This document shows positions 24,235-37,698 of a stretch of DNA of 64,000 nucleotides, piece by piece (the first letter of the stretch is position 1; each line of letters begins with the position of its first letter). The stretch is from Nothopassalora personata (lineage: Eukaryota; Ascomycota; Dothideomycetes; Mycosphaerellales; Mycosphaerellaceae). Location of the stretch: positions 2,356,001-2,420,000 of the forward strand of contig CM066290.1 in the NCBI GenBank assembly GCA_033816765.1. The letters run 5' to 3'. The notes beneath the pieces were generated by a model. It searched no databases, was not told the origin of the DNA, and saw only the letters and a program-made list of their open reading frames with translations. The position numbers and the translations under genes are program-made.

Positions 24235-25607
24235 CTATTGCCTTTCCGTGAGTCGGACCCACAGATTAGGCTTGAGCAATACCTGATACAGCTTGAGAGT
24301 CTCAGGCTGTGGCGTCAAACACCACATCTCATTGTCTTTCCGACGTTCGCCCGTCATATCGAGCTCTAGGTCGAAAGTGGATAGAAGATGTGACCCGATC
24401 AGTCTCATCTCCAAGAACGAGAGATCCTCGCCAATACACTTCTTGGGGCCGTGTCCGAATGGCCTGGAAGCGTTCAGGCGATCCTGGGCAAAATCCGGAT
24501 TCTCCTGAAGCCAACGTTCCGGCCTGAAAGAGTCTTGATTATGGAAGTTTGATGGTGACCGACCAGCAACCCAAGGAGATATAGAATCTTCGTTCTGCAG
24601 CAGATGGTGGATGACATCTTTGTTTGTCGTCTCCTTGTTAGCCAATCCTGTAACGCGGTGAGACGTCAGCGTGATTCATTCATGATCGACGTAGAGTTGC
24701 TCACTCTGCAGAGTCTTGTCCTTCGACTTTTGCATGTGCAGGATCCTCCACTTCGCCACTTCAGCAGGCATGAAAGCTTTGATCAGTAGAGTTCTGAACC
24801 AGGTATCAACACCGGCCACCTTCCTTATCGCTTGATCGTACGTGGCAAATATCGTAACATTAATGATCGACTTGGCCCATTCAGTTGCTGAGCCTTGTGC
24901 TAGGCAACCAAAGGGCTCGCCGTACGACAAATCTCCAATGACATCAAAGGTGATGAAGGAATCTTGACGGACGCCAGCATGATTGTCTCCCTTCCAGATG
25001 GGTGCTTCACTCACAGTAGTCGGACATGTTGGCCGGTTCACCCCTGGCCACTGTCTTGCGTAATGCTTCAATCAGGGCGGTAATGTGGCGTTGGATGATC
25101 TCCTCTTGCCCATAAAGGGCATTCTTGGAGAGTGCTGGTGCCAGTGCCTTACGTTGACGAGTATGTTCCTTGCCTTTCGCAAGTCCTACTCCAACGTAGC
25201 CATTCATAGGCGAAGCAACACCAATGAAGATCGGACTCTTTTCCATTACCTTCCCTTTCTAGCGGTTTTCAAATTAGCCAAATTGAAATTTTGGAAAGTC
25301 CAGCTCGTTTGTAACTTACACGATACCCATAGATGTCCTCCCATGCATCTGCGCTCGTGAAAAGAAGTTCGTTCGGCGCCACACGCACGACAGAACCATA
25401 TTTGCGGTGGAGGTTGTAGTAGTGACAATGCTGCAACCCGCTCGATAGCTTCAGAGCGCTTGGGATGTCTGTCACACCATGAGACCAGGGGCCTGGAAAA
25501 GATCGCAGCGGGTGGAACAGCCAACGATAGATCAACTGGGACCAAATCGCGACGGCGGCGATTGCTGCCGCAACGGTGGGCCAGGATGACAGCAATGCGA
25601 AAGCCAT
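24235..25607 (-). pseudogene. Cytochrome P450, second of cluster, with in-frame loss of I-helix to ExxR
   Basis: Exons on the minus strand: 25607-25320, 25258-25015, 24962-24705, 24647-24235, total 400 residues with consistent splice phases. N-terminal anchor, FPGPW hinge, the FDVIGDLSYGEPFGCL segment and a C-terminus with FRPERW and heme loop FGHGPKKCIG (cysteine near residue 333) are present. Between residues about 284 and 285 (LLQNED then SISPWVAG) roughly 110-150 residues normally found in the family are absent: the AGxxT I-helix, the K-helix ExxR and the following beta region. The frame is kept across the join. The heme loop also has K for the usual R. It may still be transcribed, but a P450 without I-helix and ExxR should not bind heme and oxygen properly, so I call it inactive. 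Its start lies 273 bp from the Copia insertion. Confidence 0.8.
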
Positions 25608-25880
25608 CGTGCTGTCGTGCTCTCAGAGTCGCCGGAAATGTGGTAGACGAAGGAATGATCAATCTGCAACACCTGCATCGTTCCGAGATACTCAGTCTCC
25701 CACACTTTGGCTGACTCGACAGTTGCACAGCCAAGCTTCATGGCTGTATCGCTGGATGGGAAGACTAATCAAGTCATGACTGTTGATCGAGGGTGAAAAA
25801 CCGGCAGGTGAATCACCTCCCCTGGCCCCCCCCCCCCCCAGTACAGATGCATCTAGGCCGGACAGCAAATCATGGCATGC
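25608..25880. other. Truncated promoter region of second P450
   Basis: Non-repeat sequence between the P450 start and the Copia LTR, with a poly-C run near 25827-25840. It ends with CATGC (25876-25880), the left target duplication. The rest of the original upstream sequence now begins at 39735. Confidence 0.6.
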
Positions 25881-26129
25881 TGTAAAGCGCCAGGATGATG
25901 CATGGATAGCAGGTTTTGAGGGTGACATAACCTGTTGAGTGTGGTAATTACTTGTCCTTGGGAAATGAGATTAGGCACCTGAATTACAGGGATTAAGGGC
26001 CTCTTATTAAAAGAAGACTTATATAAGCACCTTAAGGGTGCCACTACTTGTAAAAAAACATGGTTTTTTATACCCTGATTTCCAGACTTAATACCCTAGT
26101 TCTAAACTTCCATCTCTACTAGTTTCACA
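25881..26129 (+). repeat. Copia-C 5' LTR
   Basis: 249 bp. Its outer (left) half keeps CA/TG sites that are RIP-mutated in the right LTR, while its inner half is mutated. Confidence 0.92.
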
Positions 26130-27847
26130 GTTATAAGCCCGAGTTAAGCAACTTAGGGTCTCTATTCGGAATTGCATATATCTATTGGACCTAATCGAGG
26201 TACACAATAGACCTTAGGCAATACCTTTAGGACCACCCGTCCGCTACGACAATAAAGGAACTAAACTGCTATAATCCCTCTATGTTTAATGACTTCTACC
26301 TTTAGACTTAGGCTAAAGTAGTTAGAATAGACTTGTAGAAGTATATAGAAGGGAAGTTATAGGACGGTACGACAACCTAGGAAATAGATCTCGATCTATT
26401 GCCTAAACCTTAGGAACTAGTTATAGGCCCTCTACTAAACCCTCCTACTAAAGACGATAATGCAGCTACATAGACCCTATTTAGTAGAATTAGCACATCG
26501 TACAACCTCCGGTATACGATGTATAGGGATTAGAAGAAAGAATACGAGGACTTTATAACTCGTAAACGCTCCCTAAAATCCTACTTCGAGAGGACTATTC
26601 TACAAATGTACCTTAACGACCTTCTTAGCCGACTAGATACCCTCTCTACTTAGTGGACATACATCAAAGCCAAACTAGAGCCTAAGACTAAGAGTAGAAG
26701 GGTGATTCTTTAGAGCTAACACAATAAGCTTATAAAGGGACCTAAGAGTAAGAATATCGACTAATTTCTTATAAAGTAGCTCGAGCTTAACCAAAAGCTT
26801 AGATAGAGGGGCTATCCACTTGCCCTATACATAAAAGATAACCTATGCCGCATGATTAAGGACACTATCGATGTAGCTAAAGGCAGAATCATTGCGGAAT
26901 TGAGTAATGACCTTAAAGACGCTGTTTAGAGGTGTCTTAAGTTTGCTAGAAGGAACCCTAGGGATTAATAGACTACTAGTCATCCCCTAGAAAAGATAAC
27001 GAGGGATCGCCTAAGGCAAACATGTGCTGAAATGACTGGAAAACCTCCTAATAAAGCATGCCTATTCCTTGGAAAATGCAATATCGTTAATTATAACTTA
27101 CGACTACCCTAGGAAAGCATAGACAATACCTAGAAAGGTTAGCTAAAGACCTACCGTAAGTATCTAAGGGACAATCCTCAATTCTATAAGCGCTAGGCAA
27201 GTAGATATAAGGATCCTAAGGCCCTTAAACTTATAAAGGATCTTTAGTCTAACTCTAATAAAGACTAAAGAATAGAGGGAACGGATTCGAGACCTAGAGG
27301 GTTATACGGACTACGCGCAATTAAGACCTAGGGAGTATACTCCTCTAACAACTTATCGGAGGAGGACTCCTAGCTACTGGATGGGAGGTCTAACGTACAC
27401 ATAATCAATAAACCTACGAAGGCCGAATTCACCCTAGAATCAATCCCTAAGGATACACTAGTCTACGCAGCGGCTACTACCCTTCGAGGAGTGGTTAAGG
27501 GTACCGTAAAGGTCCGTATTAAGTTACTAGATAGACACCTAGTCACCTTAAACCTTGAGAATACCCTCTACATTCTAGGATTTCACTACAATATTATCTC
27601 ACTCCCTTAAATACGAAAGAAAGATCTATTCTTAGACGAGCGTATAGATATTTAGTATAATAGAAACAATGCTAGGGTAGTAAAGGTCTATAGATTAGGG
27701 GATCTGCCATACCTAAATATAGATACTCTAGCAAAAGGAGACCCTATAACGATTACTAAGTGGCCTGTATCCGAAGATAGTACCCTACTTTCAGTTGTAG
27801 AGGCTCTAAAATGACAATTAAGGAGCGTAGCAATAGCTAGGAGCCGT

Positions 27848-28165
27848 ATGCCCCTACCTGTAGTACCGAGGACAATAAAGGACTACTATAAGGTCCTTAG
27901 ACACCCTAGGCTAGAGCGTATAATGCACCTACAAGACGCAGTGAAGGGCATTAAGATTGTAGGATTAAAGGAACCACCTAAAACTAACGAGTGCGAATCT
28001 TATACCCTCTTAAAAGGACATAAGAGGATATCTCGAAGGTCTAGGATTAAGATACGACCTCCGTCGATACTTAAGGACATCTTAATTAACCTTATAGAAT
28101 TCGATGTAGGGTACAATAGGGATCGATATACCTTCTATGCTAGCGATGAGGATACAGGACTTTAA
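27848..28165 (+). pseudogene. Copia-C integrase N-terminal fragment (surviving open stretch)
   Basis: A 105-residue open frame by chance free of RIP stops. It contains a GAG-pre-integrase HPRLERIMHLQD motif and the beginning of the integrase core (IEFDVGYNRDRYTFYASDEDTG). It is part of pol, not an independent gene. Confidence 0.8.
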
Positions 28166-28496
28166 TTTAACTGGAATTTTCCTCGAAGAACCTAGGAGAA
28201 CGTAATAGAGGCATATCTAGAACTTATAAGGTTTATTCGATCCTTTAGAAGGTCACTTACCGTACTGTATTTAGATAACGACAAGGCCTACGGGGTAGTA
28301 TTTAAGTCTTAGCTGCTAAGAGACGGGGTTACTTAGAAACTAACTGCCCCCTATGTGCCCGCTTAGGACCTAGTAGAAATATCTGGAAAGCACTTAATTA
28401 TTACTACTAGGGCATTGACATTGTTAGTAGGCCTACCTTTAAACCTATAGCCTAAGATCGTCTTAATAGCTGCTTACCTTATAAACAGAACACTAT

Positions 28497-28844
28497 TGTT
28501 AGGAACCGCTGTACGTTATCACAACTCGGGCTTGGATCTTTGCAGGGATGTCTCAATCAGTTATGAAGGTAGTGGTTCCAAACAGTATATGGTGTATACT
28601 TAAAATGAGTTGAGCACGAGGCTCCTATCTACTCGTAAAGAAGCGTCGTCTATATAGTGCCATGTCTTGGCGTGATCTGTCCTGCTCTGCCCTGAGCGAG
28701 TCTGATCAACTGATCAAGAGTGATCAGGACCGATCAGTCCTGATCGCTCTGTCACGTGACTCCCCAGGCATCCATGTCTGCAGCTTCGTCTGGTTTCCTG
28801 CTCCGTTGTCCAATCATTTGCACCGATAACACTGTTCCGTAACA
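28497..28844 (+). mobile_element. Solo LTR of family D (variant) inside Copia-C integrase
   Basis: 348 bp, TGTTAGGAACCGC to CCGTAACA, flanked by perfect ACTAT duplications (28492-28496 and 28845-28849). The first 180 bp or so match the other two family-D LTRs; the remainder is different sequence, rich in TGATCA-type motifs. It is not RIP-mutated. Confidence 0.92.
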
Positions 28845-31259
28845 ACTATCTAAGAAGTTAGGCTAGAGGACCCTATTTAACGCTGCTACGGGCATTAAGC
28901 TAAGCCTTACTCATATCTACAAAATAGGTTCTAGGGCATACGCTTACAAGACGAATAAGAAAGAACGCCTACGCGCCTACAAAATGGATTCTCGATGCTA
29001 TATTGGTTACTTAGTTAGATTTAAAGGTCATAACATCTACCGAATCTAGATACTATCCTATAGACAAGTTATAAGATCTAGGGATGTTACCTTTAATAAG
29101 AAGTTAAGGTACGAGGGCCTATACGACGTTAACCTCGGACTGGCTATTTAAGACAACGAGAGACTTCTATGTGTCGTAGAACCTCTAAGGCTAGCCTATA
29201 AGGGACAATTTAAGGAATTGCTATTAACAATTAACCTTTCGACTAACCCTTAAGCTTAGGGGGTAGGGGACAGCATACCTTAAGAAGAGGTAGATAAGGA
29301 AATCCCATATAATAATCCGATGAAAATAAGGGAATCGGAATTTAATTATTAATAGATACACCCCTAAACTTTGCAACTAGATCCGCAAATAGATCCAGAA
29401 ACCCAACTCTAGCTATTTAGACCATTCGTTCCTCTAGGGGATACATATAAGTTAAGAGGATTAATTAGACCTAGACCTAAAACTCTAGACTCTAAGGATA
29501 CCTACGACATAATCTATTAGAACAAGAAACCGAGGTACGACGAAGAACGAGTACACTCGATTCTTACTATTAAGAGGATTAAAGTCTTAGCTACTCTCTC
29601 GAAGGGACCTTAAGAGAGTAATACCTTAACTACATCGTCTAAAACAACCGGAATAGGGAACACACTACCCCCTAAACTAAAGCAATAGAAGGACCTTAAC
29701 ACACACCCTTATAAGGAAGCATTTAGGGCAGTAAGTGTTAAAGAATTTAAGAAGCAATTTACGATAAACACCCTGTCTTAGTATAATAAGGTCGAAGTAG
29801 TAGGACACCCGATAACGTTAATAACTTAGGTATAGAAATACAAGCTTAACTAAAACGTAGAACTCCTAAAATGCAAGGCTCGAGTATGCGCTCGAGGCGA
29901 TTAAAAGGACGCTATAGGGGAAACCTACGTAGCAACCCTTTATGCAAGACTCTTTAGGTATATAATAGCCCTAGTAGCCTATTTTAACCTTAAGACACTG
30001 TAGATAGACGCCGTAAACGCGTTTCTCAATACCCCTATACTATCGCTAGTATATATATATGCCCCTAAAGAATTTAAGAAGGAAGGAAAACTTCTAAGAT
30101 ACTATAAAGCCCTTTACGGATTTAAGGAGTCCCCTCTACTATAGTATTTAGAGCTTAAAAACACCCTTAACGACCTCGGCCTATCTAAAGTTACGGACTG
30201 TCTCTTTATTAACAGGGAATTTTCAGTCCTAGTTTTCTTCTATGTAGATAATATTTGCTTTACTTAGCCCTTAAAATCTGAATTAAGAGCTAAGGAGCTT
30301 ATTTAAGGACTAACTAACAAATACGAGATAAAGGTAATAGGACCTATTAAATAGTTCTACGGGATTTACATTACTCGCAATTGTTAACAGCGGATCCTTA
30401 AACTTAACTAGAAGACCTATATCGAGAAGATTAGTCATCGCTACGGTATCTCAAGACCGGAGAAGAGGATTAAAACTCCCCTACTAGGGGGATATGTCGG
30501 CCTTAGAAATGAACTTTAGGCCACTACGGAAGAGATTAACGTTTATAGGTCCTAAGTAGGATCGGTGAACTTCGTAGCAGTAGAAACGCGCCCTAATATA
30601 TCCTTTTTAGTCTCTCTTCTTTCTTAGCACCTAACCAACCCTACAAAGGAGGCTCTTAGGGCAGTAAGACACTTAATTTAATACCTTCTCTACACTACGG
30701 ATTATTCGATTAAGTACTACGGCCTACCTAAACCTTCGGACTCAACGCTACTAGAATTCTATAGGGCCTTAGATACCTTATTTACCGACGACAAGGAAAC
30801 TCGTAGATTAAGTAAGGCCTTTGTCTTTTTCCTTTTTAAGGGGATTATCGACTAGAGAGCAGTTAAGCAGGGAATAGTTACGAAATCAAGCACTAAATTA
30901 GAGCTATATGCCCTTAGTTACGCCGCCTTAGAGGTCCTATAGTAGGATAGGCTTTTTAGTATAGTTACCCTTAAATTAGAGAATCGGATACTGCTATACT
31001 GTAATAACCAGTAGACTATAAGGATTGTCAAGACCCTAAATAGTAGAATTAATACTAAGATAAGGCATGTAGACGTCTAACAATGCTAGCTTAGGGAACA
31101 GTACTAAGTAGGACGTCTTAAAATTAGCTAGATAAGGACATAGGAGATAGCCGCGGACGGTCTAACTAAGGTCCTAACTCCTTAACAGCACTAGCGGTTT
31201 GTTAATCACCTTAATTTAGGAGATTAGCAAACAGGTATACCCTCGCTTTAATAGCTAGG

Positions 31260-32223
31260 GGGTGCTATCTTCACTTTACTTCTAAAATGAACACTCGCAA
31301 TTCATTTAGCTAGGGGCTAAGGACACCCTACCTTTATAACTAGAGAGGACTAAAGGACTTCTAAGAATAATATAAGGCCTACAACTCGTAGCAAAGCTTA
31401 CATAACGGTTACACGCACTTATAACGCAATAACCTTACATGCTTAGCGCGAATATAGCCTATATCTAATTTCTCAATCCTTCTAGTAACCCTCTCTTTTA
31501 CAATCCACTTCGCACCGCCGTTAATCTCCTTACTAGGTAGCCCCTTAGCTTAGTTAGTCACCCTTTAACTACTATACTAGGGTACGACTATATCCTAGAA
31601 CACTAGAACACAAGCATTAGAACCCTTAAAATGGAGCCCATTTTAGAAGTTAAGACACCTACACTACTTAATTTAGGTCTAGTCGAGCCTAAGAACGCGC
31701 TACCTCTACTAACTATACCTAAAGAAGAACCCTTAAACCCTAGAAACAAGTCCTCTATATCTATTAAAGAATTCTAATAACTCCTTAAGGCGAGCTAGGA
31801 GATAGGCTACGAGTCCGACACTAAGCCGTATAGTAGCCTAAGAAAGAAGTACGGGGCAAAGAAGACCCCTATAAAAGAGGTATTAGAGGAGAAGCAAAAG
31901 GCTTAGAATAAGGCGCATAAGGACTCTAAGTAGAAGAGCTAACTCCGAAACTACGTCTATAGGTTACTTAGGACCCTCGCTAAAGGATAAAAACCTCGCC
32001 TCCCTAAATTCAACCTTAGAGAGAAAAATAAGGCCTTTAAGCCTATCCTTAGACTTATTAAGCAATTCTTAGGCATCCGTAGCGACCTTAGTTACGATTC
32101 TAGGGTGGAAATTAATAAGTAGTCCCTAGATTAGTATAAGAGTACTACTCTAGGAAATAAGGATTATGTACCTACCTATAACATTAATAACCTCACTAAG
32201 CTACTTTAGGGTATTTAATAGAG
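31260..32223 (+). pseudogene. Extra coding-like region of Copia-C after RNase H (continues at 39243-39480)
   Basis: Downstream of RNase H, where copia elements normally go straight to the polypurine tract, another frame is readable with RIP stops set aside. It starts near 31632 (MEPILEVKTPTLLNLG), is rich in lysine and glutamate (KKYGAKKTPIKEVLEEKQKA), and continues beyond Gypsy-A copy 2 in KREAP, KKKIKGTITS and a helix-like end before the 3' LTR. It looks like a basic, partly coiled-coil protein. Function unknown. It could be a captured gene or an additional element ORF. Confidence 0.45.
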
Positions 32224-32420
32224 TGTAAGGGGCAGCCTAGTGGCTAACCCCTACATGTAGCCTTGTATGTAACATGCGGTCGCGACCGGCTACTAAGCCG
32301 TACGTAATACGCATAAGTACACCTTGCGACGCGCGATGCGTCTTAAATAAAAGGCAAGAATTAGTTTATCTACGACTAGCAGGTCGTAGGCGTGCTATAC
32401 ATTGCGACATCCCTTTAATA
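32224..32420 (+). repeat. Gypsy-A copy 2, 5' LTR
   Basis: TGTAAGGGGCAGCC at the left end, TTTAATA at the right end (TTTAACA in the 3' LTR). Confidence 0.9.
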
Positions 32421-33580
32421 GTTCTAATTCTTCTCTTCGTTGCAATCTATATACGCTATAGAGTCCGAACGCGACGATAGTAGCGCTACGCCTACGGCTC
32501 CCCTAAGCCCTAGGGCCTAGTAACAAGCGAGGCGTGTAGCCTTAGTCGTAAGGAGGGATGCCCTTCGGGTAGAGGTTAAGGAGAAGGAGATATAGAGGGA
32601 GATTGAATAGTTAGAGATCTTGCGGGACGTAAACGTGCCGCCGGCGGACCCTTAGGGCGAATCCGGCGGAGAACTATCCCCTACTCCCCCTCCCCCTCCT
32701 CTATCTATAGTAACTAACGATGATATCGTAGCTCGAGGCGCGGTCGCATCGTATACGACACGTTTACGTCTTAAAGAACCTACGCCTTTTAGAGGGGACT
32801 CGATTAAGAAAGCACGGGTATTCCTAAGGGAGCTCTCTCTTATCTTTGCCCTCTTAGGCGGCACGTATACGACGAACGAGTTAAAGGTCCTATATAGGGT
32901 TATGTACCTAAGCGGAGAGGCAAGTAAGCGATAGCACGCTAACTATAGCGTCCTTAACCTTAAAGGGTATATATACTAGGACTTTAAAAAGTTCTGTCGA
33001 GACGTATGCGGTAATCCTATAAACCGCGTGCTTAACGTAATGTTAGAGTATAAGGCGGTAAAATAGAAGGATAACTAGATAGTACGTTAGTTTACGACTA
33101 AGCTAGATGTTATAGAGGATTAGTTAGGGGACTATACGGAGGCGTAACGCGTGCGACATATGCTCGCTAAGCTTACGCCTAGCCTACGGTCCGCAATCGT
33201 TAAGTTTTATTACATCCTAATAACTAGAGAGGAACTAGTAATCCTAGCTTCGCGCATTAAAAGCACGGAGCGTAGTAGCGGAGGGCACGACCGTGGGCAG
33301 CATAGTCGCCGTAGGCGAGAGACTAAGGGCGACTAAGGGCGAAGCGATCGTAGCTCGAAGCAGTAGAAGCATAGTTAGGCGTCGCGCGACCCGGGTGCGA
33401 GTTACTAGCGGGACGCCGGCGGATCGTCTATAACCTTCGATAGGACTAAAGCGGAGTGCTATAGATACTATAAGAAGGGTTACATTAAGACGGATTACCC
33501 GAATAGGTACCTATAGAAGGACCGTAGCGCGTAAGCGGTTCGTAGGGTAGACGCTACGAAGGCTCTAACTAAGAAGGGTA

Positions 33581-33778
33581 GCGACTAGGGAAAAGGTAGA
33601 GGACTAGAAGTGGGTCGCTCCTAAGTCCGAGTTTTCCTAAAGTCGACCCCTTAAGGCGAGTAGATATGTGTCTATCGCAGCGACTAGGGAAAAGGTAGAG
33701 GACTATAAGTAGGTCGCTCCTAAGTCCGAGTTTTCCTAAAGTCGACCCCTTAAGGCGAGTAGATACGTGTCTAGCGCG
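33581..33778 (+). repeat. 99-bp tandem duplication in Gypsy-A copy 2
   Basis: Two head-to-tail units (33581-33679 and 33680-33778) beginning GCGACTAGGGAAAAGG. Gypsy-A copy 1 has one unit. The length is 33 codons, so the gag-protease frame was not shifted. The units differ at a few RIP-type sites. Confidence 0.9.
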
Positions 33779-35768
33779 TTACTTGCGAGGCGTAGTCGAG
33801 ACTCGTAAGGGCTTTCGCGAGGCTACGTTTCTCCTAGATAACTATACGGATCTTAGCCTAGTGTCGTATAAGTATATACTCCGACATTAAATGCAACCTA
33901 TTAATAGGGCAAGGCTACCGAAGTTAGAGTCGTATGCGCATAACCTAGGGTATTGCTACGGCGCCTTTGCGGTTCGGCTACGACTCGCTAATAACGCGGG
34001 AGTAGAGCGCGTAAGTGACGCTATCTACTACGCGGTGCCTATAGGTAGGCTATTAGTGATCTTAGGTAGACCCTAGCGGCATCGTAATCGGATAGTAAAG
34101 ACCGATAAGGATAACTAGTAGTACTACGGTGTAGAGACGCCTACGATTTAGTAGCGTGACGTACGCGAGTTCCTTAAGGATCTCGAGAGCTTAAAGTAGG
34201 TTTATACGATAAGTGTTCGGGCTATTGCTATAGTAGTACCTAAAGGAGAGGGCCCCTCGTAGCCTAAAGAATTTATAGACTTCCGAGATATATACGTACC
34301 TAATAAGTAGGCGAAGCGCAAGATACCCGACGGGGTTAAGTATACGATTAATCTCGTTAAAGGAAAGAAACCCCCTTTTAAGCCGCTATACTACTAGTCC
34401 TTAACTAAGTTAGAGGCCTTAAAGGAGTACCTTACGTAAGCAATAGAGAAGGGGTAGATTAGGCGGTCCGTAAGCGAGGCGGGTACGCCTATCCTGTTTG
34501 TGCTAAAGAAGAATAGTACTCTTAGGCTCTATGTTAATTATAGAGGCCTAAATAAGATTACAGTAAAGAACCGATACCCCCTGCCCCTAATTAGCGAGAC
34601 GCTAGATAGGCTATTAGGTTCTAGGTTCTTTACTATAATCGATTTAAAGGACGCCTACTATCGTATCCCTATTAAGCGAGGCGATAAGTAGAAGACTACG
34701 TTTCGCACGCGATACGGACACTACGAGTACCTAGTAATGCCGTTCGGGTTAACTAACGCACCGGTAACCTTTTAAGGGTATATTAACAAGGCGCTAACCG
34801 GCTTAGTTAATAACATTTACGTAGTCTACCTAGATAATATCCTTATCTATAGCGAGACGCGTAAGGCACACGTACGAGCCGTACGCGAAGTGCTTACGAG
34901 GCTACGAAAGTTTGCCCTATTCGCAAACCCTAAGAAGTGTTACTTCTTCTAGGAGAGTGTAGAGTTTCTTAGGTTTGTCGTAAGCGCCGTAGGCGTGTCG
35001 ATAGATAGGAGTAGGGTAGCCGCTATCGAGGAATGGCCTATACCTACGACCTTTTATAAGGTCTAGTCCTTCCTTAGGTTTTGCAACTTCTACCGGCGTT
35101 TTATAGAAGGATACTTAAGGGTCTACAAGCCCCTAACGGACCTACTAAAGGGATCTAAGGACGGTAAGAAGTAGGGCCCTCTTACTTAGACCTTAAGCGA
35201 AGAGTAGGCGTTTCGATAGCTTAAGGCCGGATTCTTAGGTGCACTAATACTTAGGCACTTCGATCCTACGCTACGTACGCGAGTCGAGACGGATGCCTTA
35301 GGTTTCGCGATCGTAGGTATTATATCCTAATTGTTTAGTACTAAGTGGCATCCTATCGCGTTCTATTTACGTAAGATAATACTAGCTAAGTGCAACTACG
35401 AGACGCACGATTAGGAGCTACTTATAGTAGTTAAGGCTTTTAAGTATTAGAGGCTATACTTAGAGGGCGCTACGTATACGGTGCGAGTGCTAGTCGACTA
35501 CGCTAACCTATAGGGCTTTATAATAGTAAAGTAGCTAAATAGGCGGTAAGCTCGATAGGCTACGTTCCTATAGTCTTTTAATTTTATAGTAGAGCATCAG
35601 CCGGGTAAGACTAACCTAGCCGACGCGCCTTCGAGACGTAGTAACTACGTAGCTATAACGCAATAAACTTCGAACTTGCTACCTACCTTATAAAGTAAGC
35701 TATCTTTCTAGAAGGAGTCTCTAGAAGGGATAAGCGAGCCGACGGTAAAGCGCGCGCTTACTACCTAC

Positions 35769-36084
35769 TGTTAGGAACCGCTGTACGTTATCACAACTCG
35801 GGCTTGGATCTTTGCAGGGATGTCTCAATCAGTTATGAAGGTAGTGGTTCCAAACAGTATATGGTGTATACTTAAAATGAGTTGAGCACAAAGCTCCTAT
35901 CTACTTGCAAAAGAGCGTCGTCTATATAGTGCCATGTCTTGGCGCGGTCTGTCCTGCTCTCTCGGTAGAGCACCAAGAGCGCTCTGCTATGAGTCACACA
36001 AGAGCGCCCGCTCATTGGCAGCGCGTGTCCCTATTCCCAACGAATGAAGTTCTTCCACGTGCACGATCGTACCGGACCGTAACA
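35769..36084 (+). mobile_element. Solo LTR of family D inside Gypsy-A copy 2
   Basis: 316 bp, nearly identical to 8980-9295, flanked by CCTAC duplications (35764-35768 and 36085-36089). CA/TG content is normal. Confidence 0.92.
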
Positions 36085-37698
36085 CCTACGAGGCGATGTA
36101 GGGCGACATAGGCGCGGTAATAGTAGTACGGAGAGGTAACCTTCCCTATTAAGACAAGCCGTCGTTACTAGTAGTAGTGTACGCTGCAGTAATATAGGGT
36201 TAAGCTTATAGCTCGACGGGTAAGTTAATCCTACTCTTAATAAAGATCGCGTAGTAGTAAGACGACTAGTATATCGTATGCTTAGCGTAGGCGCTAAGCG
36301 CGAGGGACGCTAAGGGATAGCATATAAAGGATAACCTTATATACTACGGAGACGCGATCGTAGTACCTAGGGATTACGCAATTAGGTCGCATCTAATTCG
36401 TATATACTACGACGACGTCCTCGCGGGTCACTTTAGAAGGACTAAGACTAAAGAGCTGTTACGACGTAATTATTAGTAAGACTCACTTAGTACGGACGTG
36501 AAACAATACGTCCAAGCCTATAGAACCTACTAGGGTTCGAAGGCGAGGCGCTATCGACCCTACGGCGAGCTGTAACCGCTTCCTAGACCGGAGCGACCGT
36601 AGTAGGAAATTACTATAGATTTTATTACGGACCTACCTCTAAGTACGCGAGCCGGTTACGTATATAATGCGATCCTAGTAATAGTCGATCGCTACTTAAA
36701 AATAAGCTTATATATCCCAACGACGAAGACTTGCACAGCCGTAGAGCTTACGAGGCTCCTACGAGACGAAGTCGTACGACACTATAGTGTCCCGTTAGGC
36801 ATAGTGAGCGACCGAGGTCCGGTCTTTACTAGTCAGTTTTAGAGTAACTTCTACTTCGAGGCGCGTGTAAAGCGTAAGCTATCTACGGCCTTTCACCCTT
36901 AGACTAACGGCTAAACTAAGAGGGTAAACTAAACCCTCGAACAATACCTTCGTTATTACTACAGTAACAATTAAACTAAGTGGGCTAAGTGGCTTATAGT
37001 TGCTAAATTCGTAGCTAATAACAGCATCTACCTAACACTACGGATAAGTCCGTTCGAAATAGCGCACGGTTAGCGACCTAAGATTACCCCTACACTAACT
37101 AGATCTCGAGACGAGACCTAGGGGGGGGAAGTACTAGTAGCGGTAATAGCTACGAGTCGCATACGAAAACTACGCGCTATACTCGAGGAGCGATAGAAGG
37201 CTGTAGTAGAAAGCTAGGCTCGCTACTATAATAAGACCTACTAAGCTAAGACCTACCGCGTAGGTAACTTAGTCCTATTATTAACGAAGAACCTTAAGTT
37301 AGCAGTACTAAAGAAGAAGATAGGTCCAAAGTTTATCGGCCTATACCGCATTACGGACGCTATCGGTTCGTAGGCGTACCGCCTAGCGCTACTAGCCGAC
37401 TTAAGGCTCTATAACGTCTTCTATGTCTCTCTCCTTGAGCCGTATATCGGTAGCGATAAGGATGGACCCGTACCCCCTCTAGCTAATAAGGACGGAGAGT
37501 ATAAGGTAGAGGCAGTGCTAGATAGGCGTAAGCGTAAGGGTAAGCTGTAGTATCTAGTCTAGTAGAAGGACTAGCTAGAGGAGTATAATAGCTAGGAACC
37601 GGCGGAGGGCCCCGCGAATACGGATCGCATAGTAGCCGACTATAAGGCGTTAAGGAGAAGCAAATAAGACTAGTACTAGAGTATAAACAAAACTTTTC

